The notes below the pieces were generated by a model, which did no database searches, was not told where the DNA came from, and saw nothing but the letters and a program-made list of their open reading frames with translations. This document shows positions 5,941-15,600 of a stretch of DNA of 64,000 nucleotides, in pieces (position 1 is the stretch's first letter; every line of letters begins with the position of its first letter). Source of the DNA: a virus; IMG/VR virus record IMGVR_UViG_3300008267_000030, positions 1-64,000 of that record, one strand, 5' to 3'. The position numbers were made by a program, and so were the translations under genes.

Positions 5941-6353
5941 GAACCTGCGAGATAACCAACGAGGTACTTACCCACGAAGGGTTTGTAATCTATGATGGCG
6001 AGATGTATGCCGCCACCGAGGAAGCCGCTGAGCAGATTGCTAAAGATGCGGGTTATGAATCCTGGGCAGAGATGCACCAAGAAAATCCGGATACCTGCTA
6101 TTGGACTGAATGGGACGATTGCGAGGATTGGTTTGATGGCCAATTTGAGGAGGGTGTGGATTACCTGCCCGTGTATCATGACCAACTCGAACTTGATGAC
6201 GATATGATTACCATTTACCGGTTCTGCCCATTCCGCCTTGTGCCATCAGTAATGGCGGAGGAGTTTGGAGACCGGATGGTAAGCCTTGGCAGATGGTCAT
6301 CGTACTGCGTTCCTCAGTTATGTACTCAACCAATTCAATTTATACTGCCATGA
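5937..6353 (+). CDS. Hypothetical acidic protein
   Basis: This 138-residue protein starts MRTCEITNEVLTHEGFVIYD, which resembles short degenerate zinc-ribbon-like openings, but paired Cys for a full site are not clear. The middle is strongly acidic (WTEWDDCEDWFDGQFEEG). No family is assigned. It is coupled on both sides by four-base overlaps. Confidence 0.65.
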   Translation: MRTCEITNEVLTHEGFVIYDGEMYAATEEAAEQIAKDAGYESWAEMHQENPDTCYWTEWDDCEDWFDGQFEEGVDYLPVYHDQLELDDDMITIYRFCPFRLVPSVMAEEFGDRMVSLGRWSSYCVPQLCTQPIQFILP

Positions 6354-6658
6354 TTAAAGATTGGAGAAAATACAATCACTACGCTTTGTCAACTGCATCA
6401 ATGGAGGAATCCATTGGTGCAGCCATAGCAACCAAGTCTCCTGATTTTACCGAAGGCCACAAGACTCTGGAGAAGTTCTTGGATGCCTTTGTAACTGCCC
6501 TGCAGGAGCATTACGATTGCACCCTTGATGTCATTGACCATGATTTGCTCAAGGATGACATGAGATACACCCGAACCATTCGTGTCTTGGTGCATGGATA
6601 TGGGGAGGGCAATGAGTACTACGAGAACATTTTATTAACCCCTTTATTTATTTACTGA
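6350..6658 (+). CDS. Hypothetical protein
   Basis: The product has 102 residues and begins MIKDWRKYNHYALSTAS. It is mainly helical with a beta C-terminus. The start is the ATG of an ATGA overlap. The family is unknown. Confidence 0.65.
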   Translation: MIKDWRKYNHYALSTASMEESIGAAIATKSPDFTEGHKTLEKFLDAFVTALQEHYDCTLDVIDHDLLKDDMRYTRTIRVLVHGYGEGNEYYENILLTPLFIY

Positions 6659-6659
6659 T

Positions 6660-7076
6660 ATGGAAGTATTTGGAGAATTTGAATGGCCGGAGGATTTCCA
6701 ATGGCCTGACTCGCATTCCGAGTCTATGATTTACATGGGTCTTGTTCATGACTATGGGCAGATGGCAATGTGCGGAATTGAACTCCGGTACAAGGAGGAG
6801 GAATACGCTGCATCCAAGGCCGATTTGTTAGCCAAAGGCATGAATGTTTGCCTTGAGGACATCTTGTTTAATATCGTCAAAATGGGTAACTTATGGGAAA
6901 TTTATGACGAGGAAAACGAGGAAACGCTGGAAATGCTTAGCCTTGAACAAATGAAGCAGAACATCCGTAAGATGCCTGCAAAATGGTGGATGCAATTTGT
7001 TGAGGGCAGAGACGATTCTGAGACGGCCAATGTTGCACTTCAATGCGCTTTTTTTGGCGATATAGTTTATGGATAA
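6660..7076 (+). CDS. Hypothetical acidic protein
   Basis: This 138-residue protein opens with an acidic Trp-rich stretch (EFEWPEDFQWP) and continues with helices (EETLEMLSLEQMKQNIRKM). No family is recognised. It starts one base after the preceding stop and overlaps the next gene by eight bases. Confidence 0.65.
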   Translation: MEVFGEFEWPEDFQWPDSHSESMIYMGLVHDYGQMAMCGIELRYKEEEYAASKADLLAKGMNVCLEDILFNIVKMGNLWEIYDEENEETLEMLSLEQMKQNIRKMPAKWWMQFVEGRDDSETANVALQCAFFGDIVYG

Positions 7077-7380
7077 TTCATTTGATTGGAAATCCATTTT
7101 TGAGAGCGATAGTGTCCTTCGGGTAAGCAATTATCCGGAGGACATCCTCCAACTCGCAGGAGACATCCGGATTATGCCGTCGGTCAATGCCAGGGCGATT
7201 GATATTATCCTTTTGGAGATTGAGCGTGATAATGATCCGATTGAACTTCTTCGTGGGTTGTTATCTGTTGACCTGCCTGCACACGGCATGGGTACACTAC
7301 TAAAATTATCTTCTGCTCGGAGTAAACCTCTGGCCGAGTTAGCGAAGATGGAACTTACCATCAGAGGGCATTTAAACTAA
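7069..7380 (+). CDS. Hypothetical helical protein
   Basis: This 103-residue, mostly helical protein has Leu-rich segments (AIDIILLEIERDNDPIELLR). The function is unknown. The start overlaps the upstream gene by eight bases. Confidence 0.65.
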   Translation: MDNSFDWKSIFESDSVLRVSNYPEDILQLAGDIRIMPSVNARAIDIILLEIERDNDPIELLRGLLSVDLPAHGMGTLLKLSSARSKPLAELAKMELTIRGHLN

Positions 7381-7394
7381 AATTCTTTATCTCT

Positions 7395-7760
7395 ATGATT
7401 CCAGTATTTGTCGAAGCAGCAATCTCCGAACTGCAGGCCATGTGGCCGGAAGGAGAACATTTTCCAACCATGGATTGGGATGGAAGCGGTTATCGTTTGA
7501 AGGGCAAACGGCACTATTACCGCAGGGGCAAATGCCCGCTTGAATTGTATCGGGATGAAATCAAACACCGGATTGCAGAGTTTAGCCGCTTGTGCGAAGA
7601 CGATTCGTTTGTACCGGTATCCCCGTTTGACAAAATTCTGAATTGGTACAAATCTGATTGGTCAAGATATAGCGTGGCATTTGAGGCCATAACCAATGCT
7701 GAGCAGGATTACAAGTATAGTCAAATCATAAAAAAGCACAGAAGTGAAGGTGGTTGTTGA
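7395..7760 (+). CDS. Hypothetical protein
   Basis: This 121-residue protein is rich in Tyr, Arg and Lys in the middle (GYRLKGKRHYYRRGK), suggesting a nucleic-acid or acidic-surface contact. No known family is seen. It follows a short leader (AATTCTTTATCTCT). Confidence 0.65.
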   Translation: MIPVFVEAAISELQAMWPEGEHFPTMDWDGSGYRLKGKRHYYRRGKCPLELYRDEIKHRIAEFSRLCEDDSFVPVSPFDKILNWYKSDWSRYSVAFEAITNAEQDYKYSQIIKKHRSEGGC

Positions 7761-7941
7761 TTTGATTTGGGGCGGGCTGATTATATCAGCCTGCACCCTT
7801 GTTGTTGCTGCAATGATTTATCATGAAGGGCAGTTTATCAGCATAGCCATTTTGCTTGGAGGTTTGGCGGCTTCGATTAGTATGACAGAGCAGTACCATT
7901 ACCGCAAGCGCAGGGATTTTTACGATAAATTCAAACGCTGA
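7744..7941 (+). CDS. Small membrane protein (GTG start)
   Basis: The 65-residue product has two hydrophobic segments, about residues 3-24 and 33-44, and a basic Tyr-rich tail. The likely start is GTG at 7744, overlapping the preceding gene by 17 bases. The stop is shared with the next start in TGATG. It is paired with another small membrane protein and just precedes recT. Confidence 0.55.
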   Translation: MKVVVDLIWGGLIISACTLVVAAMIYHEGQFISIAILLGGLAASISMTEQYHYRKRRDFYDKFKR

Positions 7942-8123
7942 TGGAGTACGCAATCATTTTGTTCTGCACTTGCCTTGCAGGAATGGGCATCTTCCGAAAG
8001 GCCGCTGAGATTTTTGACAGAGCGGACAACTTCTGGGATCGAATGGTCGGAGTTACCGGCCTTATGTTTATTATGTTGGCCATGGTGGCCTTTGGTTTTG
8101 TAACAATGTTTTTAATATCATGA
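7941..8123 (+). CDS. Small membrane protein
   Basis: This 60-residue protein has two hydrophobic segments (residues 3-18 and 35-58). It overlaps the preceding stop by one base and the recT start by four (ATGA), so it is part of the same coupled unit. The role is unknown. Confidence 0.6.
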   Translation: MEYAIILFCTCLAGMGIFRKAAEIFDRADNFWDRMVGVTGLMFIMLAMVAFGFVTMFLIS

Positions 8124-9025
8124 GTAATATCACAAAGTACCCCGTAAAAGACTTCTTCAATAAAGATGGAGTCAAACAGAAATTTGCCGAACTACTTGGC
8201 AAGCGTTCCACCGGATTCATGACTGCCGTGCTGCAGGTTGTTGCTATGAGCGACAAACTCGCCCAGGCGGAGCCGGAATCTGTCTTCAATGCCGCTGCTA
8301 CTGCGGCCACACTTGACCTGTCTGTCAATCCAAATCTTGGGCAGGCATACATCATCCCCTACAATGTAAAGCGCAAGAATCCGGTTACCGGACGAGACGA
8401 GTGGGCAACTATGGCGCAACTGCAGATTGGGTACAAGGCATTCATTCAGTTCGCTCAGCGCACCGGCTTGTTTCAGACCATATCCGCTGCTCCGGTTTAT
8501 GAGGGGCAGTTATCTGAGAACAACCCGCTCACCGGACCGGTGTTTGACTGGACGAAAAAAGAGTCCGATAAGATTGTTGGTTTTGTGGCATACTTCAAAC
8601 TGCTGAATGGCTTTGAGAAGTATCTCTACATGACTGCAGAGGAAATGCAGGCGCACGGCAGCAAGTATTCCAAGACTTTCTCTTATGGCGATTCGCTTTG
8701 GAAAAAGGACTTTATCGGCATGGGCAACAAGACAGTCATCAAACTCCTGCTGAGTAAGTACGCTCCACTGAGCGTAGAAATGCAGGTGCATCAGGCAATC
8801 AAGTTTGACCAGGCTGTTGTTACAGACCTTGAACACGAAGAGGTTTTGTATCCGGATAACCCTACCACCGATGCCGTCGTTGTTGACCAGGAGAGCGAAC
8901 GCTTCCTCGCTCTTATAAAGGCCGCTAAATCGCCGATTGAACTCGCAGCATACGAGAGTACGCTTGCCGACTATCCGGAGCATCAGGAAGCGTTTAACGC
9001 ACTAAAATCATCTTTTAATTCTTAA
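8120..9025 (+). CDS. recT: RecT-family single-strand annealing protein
   Basis: This 301-residue protein has the RecT family layout: an N-terminal FMTAVLQVV segment, the block FNAAATAATLDLSVNP, then LGQAYIIPY and MAQLQIGYKAFIQFAQRTG. RecT proteins bind single-stranded DNA and anneal complementary strands, working with an exonuclease that makes 3' tails. The exonuclease gene lies directly downstream at 9038. Length matches the family (about 270-300). The C-terminal 60 residues diverge, as is usual. The start is in an ATGA overlap with the preceding small membrane gene. Confidence 0.95.
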   Translation: MSNITKYPVKDFFNKDGVKQKFAELLGKRSTGFMTAVLQVVAMSDKLAQAEPESVFNAAATAATLDLSVNPNLGQAYIIPYNVKRKNPVTGRDEWATMAQLQIGYKAFIQFAQRTGLFQTISAAPVYEGQLSENNPLTGPVFDWTKKESDKIVGFVAYFKLLNGFEKYLYMTAEEMQAHGSKYSKTFSYGDSLWKKDFIGMGNKTVIKLLLSKYAPLSVEMQVHQAIKFDQAVVTDLEHEEVLYPDNPTTDAVVVDQESERFLALIKAAKSPIELAAYESTLADYPEHQEAFNALKSSFNS

Positions 9026-9037
9026 TCTATAATCTCT

Positions 9038-10036
9038 ATGAACAAACCCGTTTTATTCCGCTGCTCAGGACTGAGCAAACTTATGACTCAACCTCAGACC
9101 AAGTCTCCGAGGGAGAAGTATGACGAGGCCGTTGCCTCACTTAATGAGACCTCTGCAAAGTATGAGGGGACTGCCAACAAGGCCACGGCAACTGCCGCCA
9201 AGATGCTTGAGAAGATTGCCAAACTCGAAGTCCAGATAAAGGAACTCGAAGGCCGCAAGGACGAGATTCATCTGTCTGTAACCGCTAAGACCTACATCAA
9301 CCAGATGATAAGGCAGTTGAAGTGGGAGCGCAGGGAGTCGGTCAGCAACAAGTACACTCAGAAAGGCAACGAGGCCGAGGGCGATAGCACCACCTTGTTT
9401 ACTCTGCAGTTGGGCATGGGCATGATCTACAAGAATCAGAACCGCCTCAACAACGATTGGATTACCGGAGAGCCAGACCTTGCCACCAAGTCCGGCGATA
9501 TTCTGCCGTATGACATCAAGTCTTCATGGGATTGGTCAACCTTCCCGTATCCGGATATGGAACTTGACAACTCATACTATTGGCAGAACATGGGCTATAT
9601 GGCATTGACCGGAGCCAAGTCCTGGACTACTGCCTACTGCCTTGTGAACACTCCTGCTGAGTTGATAGAGCGTGAGCGAAATAGCATCTGGTATCGCATG
9701 GGATGCCCCGACAAAGCGTCGGAAGAGTGGCTGGAGCAGGCCATCATCCATGAGCGCAATAGCATCTACGATATGGAAGCGTTTCAGCGCAGGCTTGCCA
9801 TTACCAACTATCCGTATGAGTGGTCGTGTAACCCCCAGGAATGGGCGCACGATGTACCGGCTGCTGAGCGCATCATGCTCTTCAAGACAGACCGGGACGA
9901 GGAAGCGATTGCCGACATCTACGCTCAAGTCGAAAAGGCAAGGCAGTACATTGCCCTCAAAGACAAGGGCGGCAACGCAGGTAAGGAAGATGTGTTTGCA
10001 ACGCTTGGTCAAATCTTGAACCCACTAATGCCTTGA
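9038..10036 (+). CDS. YqaJ/RecB-type phage exonuclease
   Basis: The 332-residue protein has a PD-(D/E)XK nuclease pattern: KGNEAEGDS (motif Glu near residue 112), ITGEPDL (Asp) and PYDIKSS (Asp-x-Lys). A coiled coil (residues 40-80) precedes it. Such enzymes digest one strand of a DNA end to give the 3' overhang bound by RecT. The recT gene is 12 bases upstream, so this is a two-component recombination module. The fold class is clear from the motifs; the exact subfamily is less certain. Confidence 0.88.
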   Translation: MNKPVLFRCSGLSKLMTQPQTKSPREKYDEAVASLNETSAKYEGTANKATATAAKMLEKIAKLEVQIKELEGRKDEIHLSVTAKTYINQMIRQLKWERRESVSNKYTQKGNEAEGDSTTLFTLQLGMGMIYKNQNRLNNDWITGEPDLATKSGDILPYDIKSSWDWSTFPYPDMELDNSYYWQNMGYMALTGAKSWTTAYCLVNTPAELIERERNSIWYRMGCPDKASEEWLEQAIIHERNSIYDMEAFQRRLAITNYPYEWSCNPQEWAHDVPAAERIMLFKTDRDEEAIADIYAQVEKARQYIALKDKGGNAGKEDVFATLGQILNPLMP

Positions 10037-10311
10037 TACGCATTTTCTCAGACGAGACGATTGAGTCCATCCACCGCAAGGGGATGGACCAATTGCGCTC
10101 GGAACTATCCATCCACACCCAGCAAACCATCTGTCAGCAGATGGGTTGGAAGAAGAATCGTTATCGTTTATTTTTCGCAGGCAAAATTGATAACCAAGTC
10201 AGAGCCATAGAAATAACCAAGTTGAGACTTTTGATTAGGTTTAACCAATCTGCCCTGCCTGGTGTTAAGGATGTATATTTATACCGAATGTTAGGAAAAC
10301 AATCTAAATAA
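10033..10311 (+). CDS. Hypothetical protein (TTG start)
   Basis: The product of 92 residues would begin at TTG 10033 within a TTGA overlap with the exonuclease stop; an internal ATG (MDQLRSEL) would start it later at 10084. It is basic, with a helical N-terminal half and a beta C-terminal half. Its position in the recombination operon suggests a DNA-related accessory role, but no motif supports it. Confidence 0.5.
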   Translation: MIRIFSDETIESIHRKGMDQLRSELSIHTQQTICQQMGWKKNRYRLFFAGKIDNQVRAIEITKLRLLIRFNQSALPGVKDVYLYRMLGKQSK

Positions 10312-10313
10312 TT

Positions 10314-10613
10314 ATGGCAAGAACAATAACAGACAGAGACCTTGAGTTTGCGTTTGAGTTTGAAGGCGAAAATTACGGGGCAAAAGTTGATGTCGTGTAC
10401 AAGTACATGGGTAAGTCCGGAATAGGCTCCTATGAATATTGGGGCGAAAAAGGATATGATGTGGGAGAGGATTTGTATGAGGGCAACCATGTAGCGATTA
10501 CTGAGGTAGAAGACCAGTACGGGAATCTAATTCCGGTTTCTAAGTTGTCTCAGTCAATGATTGAGTACATTTGCGAATTGGCATACGAGTACAGCGAATG
10601 CCCTGTTGATTGA
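10314..10613 (+). CDS. Hypothetical acidic protein
   Basis: The 99-residue product is acidic and rich in Glu, Tyr and Gly (FEFEGENYGAKVDVVYKYMG). It may be a small beta-barrel type. The family is unknown. It starts two bases after the preceding stop. Confidence 0.65.
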   Translation: MARTITDRDLEFAFEFEGENYGAKVDVVYKYMGKSGIGSYEYWGEKGYDVGEDLYEGNHVAITEVEDQYGNLIPVSKLSQSMIEYICELAYEYSECPVD

Positions 10614-10990
10614 TGCTAAAGCCAAAAGACATGATTCAGTTTCGCAGCCTTCTTGCCCCAGGCAAGGAGTACGAACTGCTGATGTTTATTGCCCGTGCCT
10701 GGAGGCCATCCGGATCGGGCGAGGTTGTGGTCAGGAGCGTTGGTCAGGCAATGAGTATTGTGCTTGAACTTTCAGACCTTGACCAGAACGCATGGCTTTT
10801 AAGGTCGCTGCAGGATACTACGCTGCAGGCTTTTATACACGCTCAGAAACCTTCATATATTCGCTTTGTCATTCCGCTCGAAAAGGCAGGATGGATAAAG
10901 CACAAGGTATATGATAAAGTAATTTCAAAGGATTGGGAATGGCTTACAATATCTGATAGGAATGTTTACCGCCGTCATAAGTCATCCTGA
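10613..10990 (+). CDS. Hypothetical protein, last gene of + strand block
   Basis: This 125-residue protein starts at ATG 10613, overlapping the preceding TGA by one base. The N-terminus MLKPKDMIQFRSLL is followed by a probable alpha/beta fold. No family is recognised. It is followed by the convergent terminator at 11040-11064. Confidence 0.65.
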   Translation: MLKPKDMIQFRSLLAPGKEYELLMFIARAWRPSGSGEVVVRSVGQAMSIVLELSDLDQNAWLLRSLQDTTLQAFIHAQKPSYIRFVIPLEKAGWIKHKVYDKVISKDWEWLTISDRNVYRRHKSS

Positions 10991-11039
10991 TGCAAACACC
11001 TTGTTTTAGTGTTTAATTGGTTAGTTAGCAAAAATAAAG

Positions 11040-11064
11040 AACCCGGGTTTTGCCCGGGTTTTTT
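11040..11064. terminator. Bidirectional terminator between convergent operons
   Basis: An 8-bp stem AACCCGGG/CCCGGGTT (11040-11047 and 11053-11060) with a TTTTG loop is followed by T's on the + strand. An A-rich stretch upstream gives a weaker T tail on the - strand. It separates the + block from the long - strand block. Confidence 0.8.
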
Positions 11065-11065
11065 G

Positions 11066-11434
11066 CTATTTGAAGAATCCTTTTATGTTTTCCCATATTC
11101 GGTCAAGATGCCCCAACTTTCTTAGTTGCTCGACATCTACAACCAGGTCTTCTCCATCTGTCTTCTCTTTTTCTTTCTCCTTTTCGGCCATTGCCTCCTT
11201 TTTACGGACATAATTTATGCGTCTATAAAGAAGGTACATGGAACCGATTTGCCAGACCATTGTCCAGAAGAAATCAATCCAGTTGTATATCTCCCATCCG
11301 TTGAAATACTTGTAGGTTCCATCTTGAACCCAATTCCAAAAATTATAGGCAGAAACTACCCAGACGAATATGTCTTGAAAATTCTCGATCACTCTTTGTT
11401 TAATAATCAATATGTTTTCCGCCTGGGTTTGCAT
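11066..11434 (-). CDS. Membrane protein with charged tail, holin-like layout
   Basis: This 122-residue protein has aromatic hydrophobic segments at about residues 19-35 and 50-72 (IDFFWTMVWQIGSMYLLY). A highly charged stretch follows (EKEKEKEKTDGED) and then a helical tail. Two membrane spans plus a charged C-terminus and a position at the end of the late operon fit a holin or other lysis accessory, but no family match is certain. It ends with TAG, so TAG acts as a stop here. Confidence 0.6.
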   Translation of the reverse strand: MQTQAENILIIKQRVIENFQDIFVWVVSAYNFWNWVQDGTYKYFNGWEIYNWIDFFWTMVWQIGSMYLLYRRINYVRKKEAMAEKEKEKEKTDGEDLVVDVEQLRKLGHLDRIWENIKGFFK

Positions 11435-11440
11435 ACCAAT

Positions 11441-11878
11441 TTAATCTTGGGTGTAAACCGGAGAAAGAACATCTGAAACATCTTCCCACTGCCAGTAAGG
11501 TTGAGCCAAAGCCGGAAGTGTAGCAAGCAGACTCTTGTAGGGAAGCGTAGTGTCAAACGAAATTTCTACAGATGTTTTCTGCAGGTCTTTCACTTCCTTA
11601 ATCATAGCCAGCGTTCCGTCTGCATCAAATTCGTACTGACCTTTTTCGTTCCGGATAATTTTGTTAGAAGCCGAGTCTTTTAGACAATGCTTAATCCGAA
11701 TAGTTTCAATTGCCTCTTCGTATTCTTCAAGGGCTTTGTTGATTTTCTTAGACACCCTGGCAAGTAATACCCTTGGTGCTACATTTTCATTGTCCTCGTT
11801 GTACGGGGCGCTTGTGATTTGCTGAACCTTTGCCTGGAACTCAAGCAATTCACGATAGGTTTTTTCCACTTTTTGCAT
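11441..11878 (-). CDS. Hypothetical helical protein
   Basis: The product has 145 residues. The first 75 are helical and charged, possibly a coiled coil (KVEKTYRELLEFQAKVQQI, then KINKALEEYEEAIETI); the C-terminal part is Pro- and Trp-containing. No family is recognised. It lies between the fibre genes and the putative holin. Confidence 0.65.
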   Translation of the reverse strand: MQKVEKTYRELLEFQAKVQQITSAPYNEDNENVAPRVLLARVSKKINKALEEYEEAIETIRIKHCLKDSASNKIIRNEKGQYEFDADGTLAMIKEVKDLQKTSVEISFDTTLPYKSLLATLPALAQPYWQWEDVSDVLSPVYTQD

Positions 11879-11888
11879 ATATTAAAAT

Positions 11889-12296
11889 TTAGATTGTATG
11901 CTTAGAATTAGAGATCAGGCTTTCCCATGTGGCTTTCTTCCAGTTCTGCATACCAACAAGTCTTGCGATACCTTGTGGCGGAGAAAGTTTTGTGCCATCA
12001 AAATGAGTTCTGCCAAGCATTTCAAACAGTTTATCCGTGTGATATTCCGGACTGCCGAAATATTGAAGCGTTACACGGGAATGTGGGCCGATGTCTCGCT
12101 TGTAATCATGAAGCGTAGGGCCAAAGAGCCATCCCGCAAAAGGATGATACCGAAACACAACGGCGTTACTACGCTGAGCCAGGTCTGTAATTTCCCAAAT
12201 TATGACGGCATCCGTGTATTCTCCATGCCAAAATTTATCCCAGGCATTTGCGGACTTTTTCAGTAAGACCGTAAGTTGTCCAGTTGGCTGCTCCAT
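11889..12296 (-). CDS. Hypothetical protein
   Basis: The 135-residue product has many aromatic residues and His (RYHPFAGWLFGPTLHDYKR). No known domain is recognised. A TATATTTG box at 12304-12311 stands seven bases upstream of the start, so a separate promoter is possible. Confidence 0.65.
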   Translation of the reverse strand: MEQPTGQLTVLLKKSANAWDKFWHGEYTDAVIIWEITDLAQRSNAVVFRYHPFAGWLFGPTLHDYKRDIGPHSRVTLQYFGSPEYHTDKLFEMLGRTHFDGTKLSPPQGIARLVGMQNWKKATWESLISNSKHTI

Positions 12297-12303
12297 TGTG
12301 GCT

Positions 12304-12311
12304 CAAATATA
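12304..12311 (-). promoter_or_regulatory. Candidate promoter -7 box (TATATTTG)
   Basis: On the - strand TATATTTG fits TAnnTTTG exactly. No good -33 element is seen. The start codon of the next gene begins seven bases further, so the transcript would be almost leaderless. Confidence 0.35.
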
Positions 12312-12317
12312 TTTTTT

Positions 12318-12677
12318 TTAATTAAATTTTCCTTGAGTATCTGCCCAAAGAATCAATTCTTCAACCACATCGTCAATAATAATTGGCGTACCAAGCATAC
12401 TCATGTAGTATTCGTACTGGGTCATTGCACGGTCCGGCGAATCACACGGGACAACCACGCCCTTGCTATCGACGCAGGTGTTATTGTCGGCAATCAACGG
12501 AACAGATTTTACCGGGATGAGGGTTATTTCTGTGCCGTCCTGGTAGTAGTGAATATCGCAGGTCAGTACGATCTGGTAGCCGTATGTTGCGTTAGCGCCG
12601 ATTGAAATGCCGCCCATCCAAACCATTCTTTCAACGGTTGGATATAAGGGGTCGTTTGAAATTGGTACTGGATTCAT
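12318..12677 (-). CDS. Hypothetical protein
   Basis: This 119-residue protein has a beta-rich N-terminal half (GYQIVLTCDIHYYQDGTEITL) and an acidic end. It follows the long fibre gene and could be a small virion or fibre accessory protein; this is inferred from position only. Confidence 0.6.
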   Translation of the reverse strand: MNPVPISNDPLYPTVERMVWMGGISIGANATYGYQIVLTCDIHYYQDGTEITLIPVKSVPLIADNNTCVDSKGVVVPCDSPDRAMTQYEYYMSMLGTPIIIDDVVEELILWADTQGKFN

Positions 12678-12689
12678 GTCTTATTATTT

Positions 12690-15600
12690 TTAACTTATTT
12701 GTAACCAAGCCGCTCCTGTGTTGTAGAACAATTTAGCAAGTGTAGTATCAAAAACTACAAGCCCGGCAGTGTTTGCAATGGCCGTTCTCTGGGCTGTAGT
12801 CATATTCGGGAACCTAACTCCCTTTGTAGTTGATACCACCTCAAGAGCCGCCGTTGCCGTTAATGTACTGGCCAGTGTCGCAGCAGAGTCAATCAAAATA
12901 CCGCCATTAAACCCAGCCTTATCAGATTCTGCAAACACACTCCAAGGAGGATTAGCATAGGTCTGACCAGTTGTAACCGTAGCCCCTGTCCTTGGATTTG
13001 TTATTGACGCTGTTGTTGTTTGATTGTCAATATAAATCGCCGCTTTGGATAGCATTGACCCGCCACCAACGCTTCTTCTTATTCTTAGCATTGTTGCTAC
13101 CCCAGTAGCGAGGGAGTTGCCAGGGTAGAAGTTCCACAAAACCATTTGGTCATAATTCGTGAATCCGGTATTGTTACCCCCTGAGTTTAGATTATACTCA
13201 TTAAAATGACCTATTAAACTGTTATACGTTTGGCCAACGTTGCTACCTTGAGAATTTACCAATTGTGCAGTTCCTATTCTTGCAGCAGTCATTGTGCTTC
13301 CAGCACCACTATTTGGAACCAAGCACTCAACTAATTCTCCAATATAGGGGTTTGTTGTAGTAATTCCGGCAATAGAAAAAGCCTGAGTAGCCAAACTTGA
13401 CGTGTTGGCAGAATATCTTATGTACCCCGTTACTACAAGGTCTGTTGCCGCAGATGAAATAGTAAGCCCCGCACTTGGGGAAATATCTACAAAATACTTA
13501 TAATGATTATTGGCTGAAGATCGAGCAACATTATCTGTTATAGAATGGTTGCCAAAATAAATCCCTCCAGGCAGCCCGACCGAAAATGTTGTGTGATAAA
13601 TATTTCCTGTATTCGATGTTAAAAAAGAATTATTACTTGCAGTGTTTCTTGCAACTACAAAATTCCAGTTATTCCCAAGCGTACCTGACCCGATCATTGA
13701 TGTGTTCCAGTCAGCCCAAACACCAATCCTATTTGCAGGAGTCGATGACGTGCCACTTAACGTAATCCCCACACCAAGTTGTACTTGCGTCCCAGTGTCT
13801 GTGTTTGTTATTTGAGCCTGGGTAGTATTGGTAGTTGTGTTTGCCCAAGAAACAGTTTGTCGAGTCGTAAAAGTTTGCGCCAAATTTAGCACCGCAAAAG
13901 ATGTGTTTGCTGTAAGCGTCGGGATGGTTAATATATAACTCCCGGCAGTAGCCCCTCCCGCAATTGTTGTTGTCTGAGTATTTCCAGCATTTCTAAGCAG
14001 AAGCGTACTACTATTAAATGTTTGTGCTGCCGTCCAAGTTTGAGCCAGAGAGAGCATTGCAAGCGTTCCGGTAGCGTCTGGTAGCGTTGCTGTTCTTGCT
14101 GCCGAGGCTGCAGTAGCCATAGTCGTACTTGCTGTAGCGCCAGCATTTCTTATGGCCAAGGAGCCTACCGCAAATGTTTTAACACCTATGTTTAATTGAT
14201 TAGACGCAAGCACCATATCTCCCGATCCGGCAACGGTTTGCCAAGTACCATCAGCACGAAGGAACTTGCCAACATCTGTAACAAGAACTGGGGCTGGGAC
14301 AAGGCCCTTTGCTGTGGCAACTGCCGAGGTCCCTTCAAAAACATCCAAAATTGCTGTAACATCTGTTGGCGTAGACCAAGACGGCTGCTGCGTTACCCCT
14401 GTTGCGTTAGCCAAAATAACTGGCCCCGTAACAGCGGCAAAGTTGTTTGTAACATCAGCATCTATATTGACAGGAGTCCAAACTGTACCGCCTCCCGAAA
14501 CAGTTACTTGTCCATAGGTTCCGTCAACTACGCTTCCCGCAGCCGCCCAGGCCAGTTGTCCACTTCCATTAGTTGACAACACCTCCCCAGATGAACCATC
14601 GGTAAGCGGCAAAATATAAGTTTCGCTTGAAGTTGCCCCTGCGCTGGCTTGGATGGCAGTAGTAAAATTACCGCCACTGCTGTAAAGCAATAATTTTCCG
14701 GTCTTTGAACTTGCCTGTCCAAGGGCTAACTGTGAGACAGTTGATGTTGCGGTAAATCTACCCCATTCGCTAACGGTGGTCCCTCCAGCAACAGCGCCCC
14801 TAAATGTTAGGTATGTACCCGTTGCTGTATTTGTCCACGCTTCAGAAGCGTAGATATAGAATCCGCCAACCGTGTCGCTCCAGGCAGAGGTTTTATAGCC
14901 CCTTGCGCTAAGAGATGTAATTCTATCGTTTGCTAAAAGGGCTGAAGGAGTGTTTTTATTTCCTCTGCCTCTTGCCCCAATAAATTTGGCTTGGTTATCT
15001 GCATTGCTATCAAAGTGCATATTCATTATGCCCTTGATGTTTGCGCTGCCAGATGTAACTACATGAAGGCCAGACTCAGGTACGGCAGTGCCGATGCCAA
15101 GAAACTTATTTGTGTTGTCGTAAAAGAAATCTCCGTTCTCCTGCTCCAAAATACCACCAATTCCAGCAAACAAAACGCTACCTTGAGTGGCGCCGGTAAT
15201 AGGGTCTCCTATTGCAATTCCGCCGGTTGCTCCCGCCCATTCTAAAGCAGTGCCGCCAGCATTTACTCGTAAATATTTATTAGCATTACCTGCCGCAGTT
15301 AGAGAGGTCAGCGTTCCTAAACTGTCGCTACTGTACCATATTGTCCCAGGGTCAGGAGCGCCTATGTCAATTTTTGTGCCGCTGCTTAAAGTTTTATCTT
15401 TAAGCGACTGAGCAAAATCTTCTCCAACAAATGTGTCATTTGCGGTTATAGCAGGGATCGCCCATGTTAGTGCGCCGCCAGTTACGTTTGGTACTGATAT
15501 ATAAACTCCGTTGTTTGGATTATTTGCATCATCTACAATTCCAAATGTGCCTGTTGTTACAAATGTATTACTACCATTATCGGTAGCCATATTATTTAGC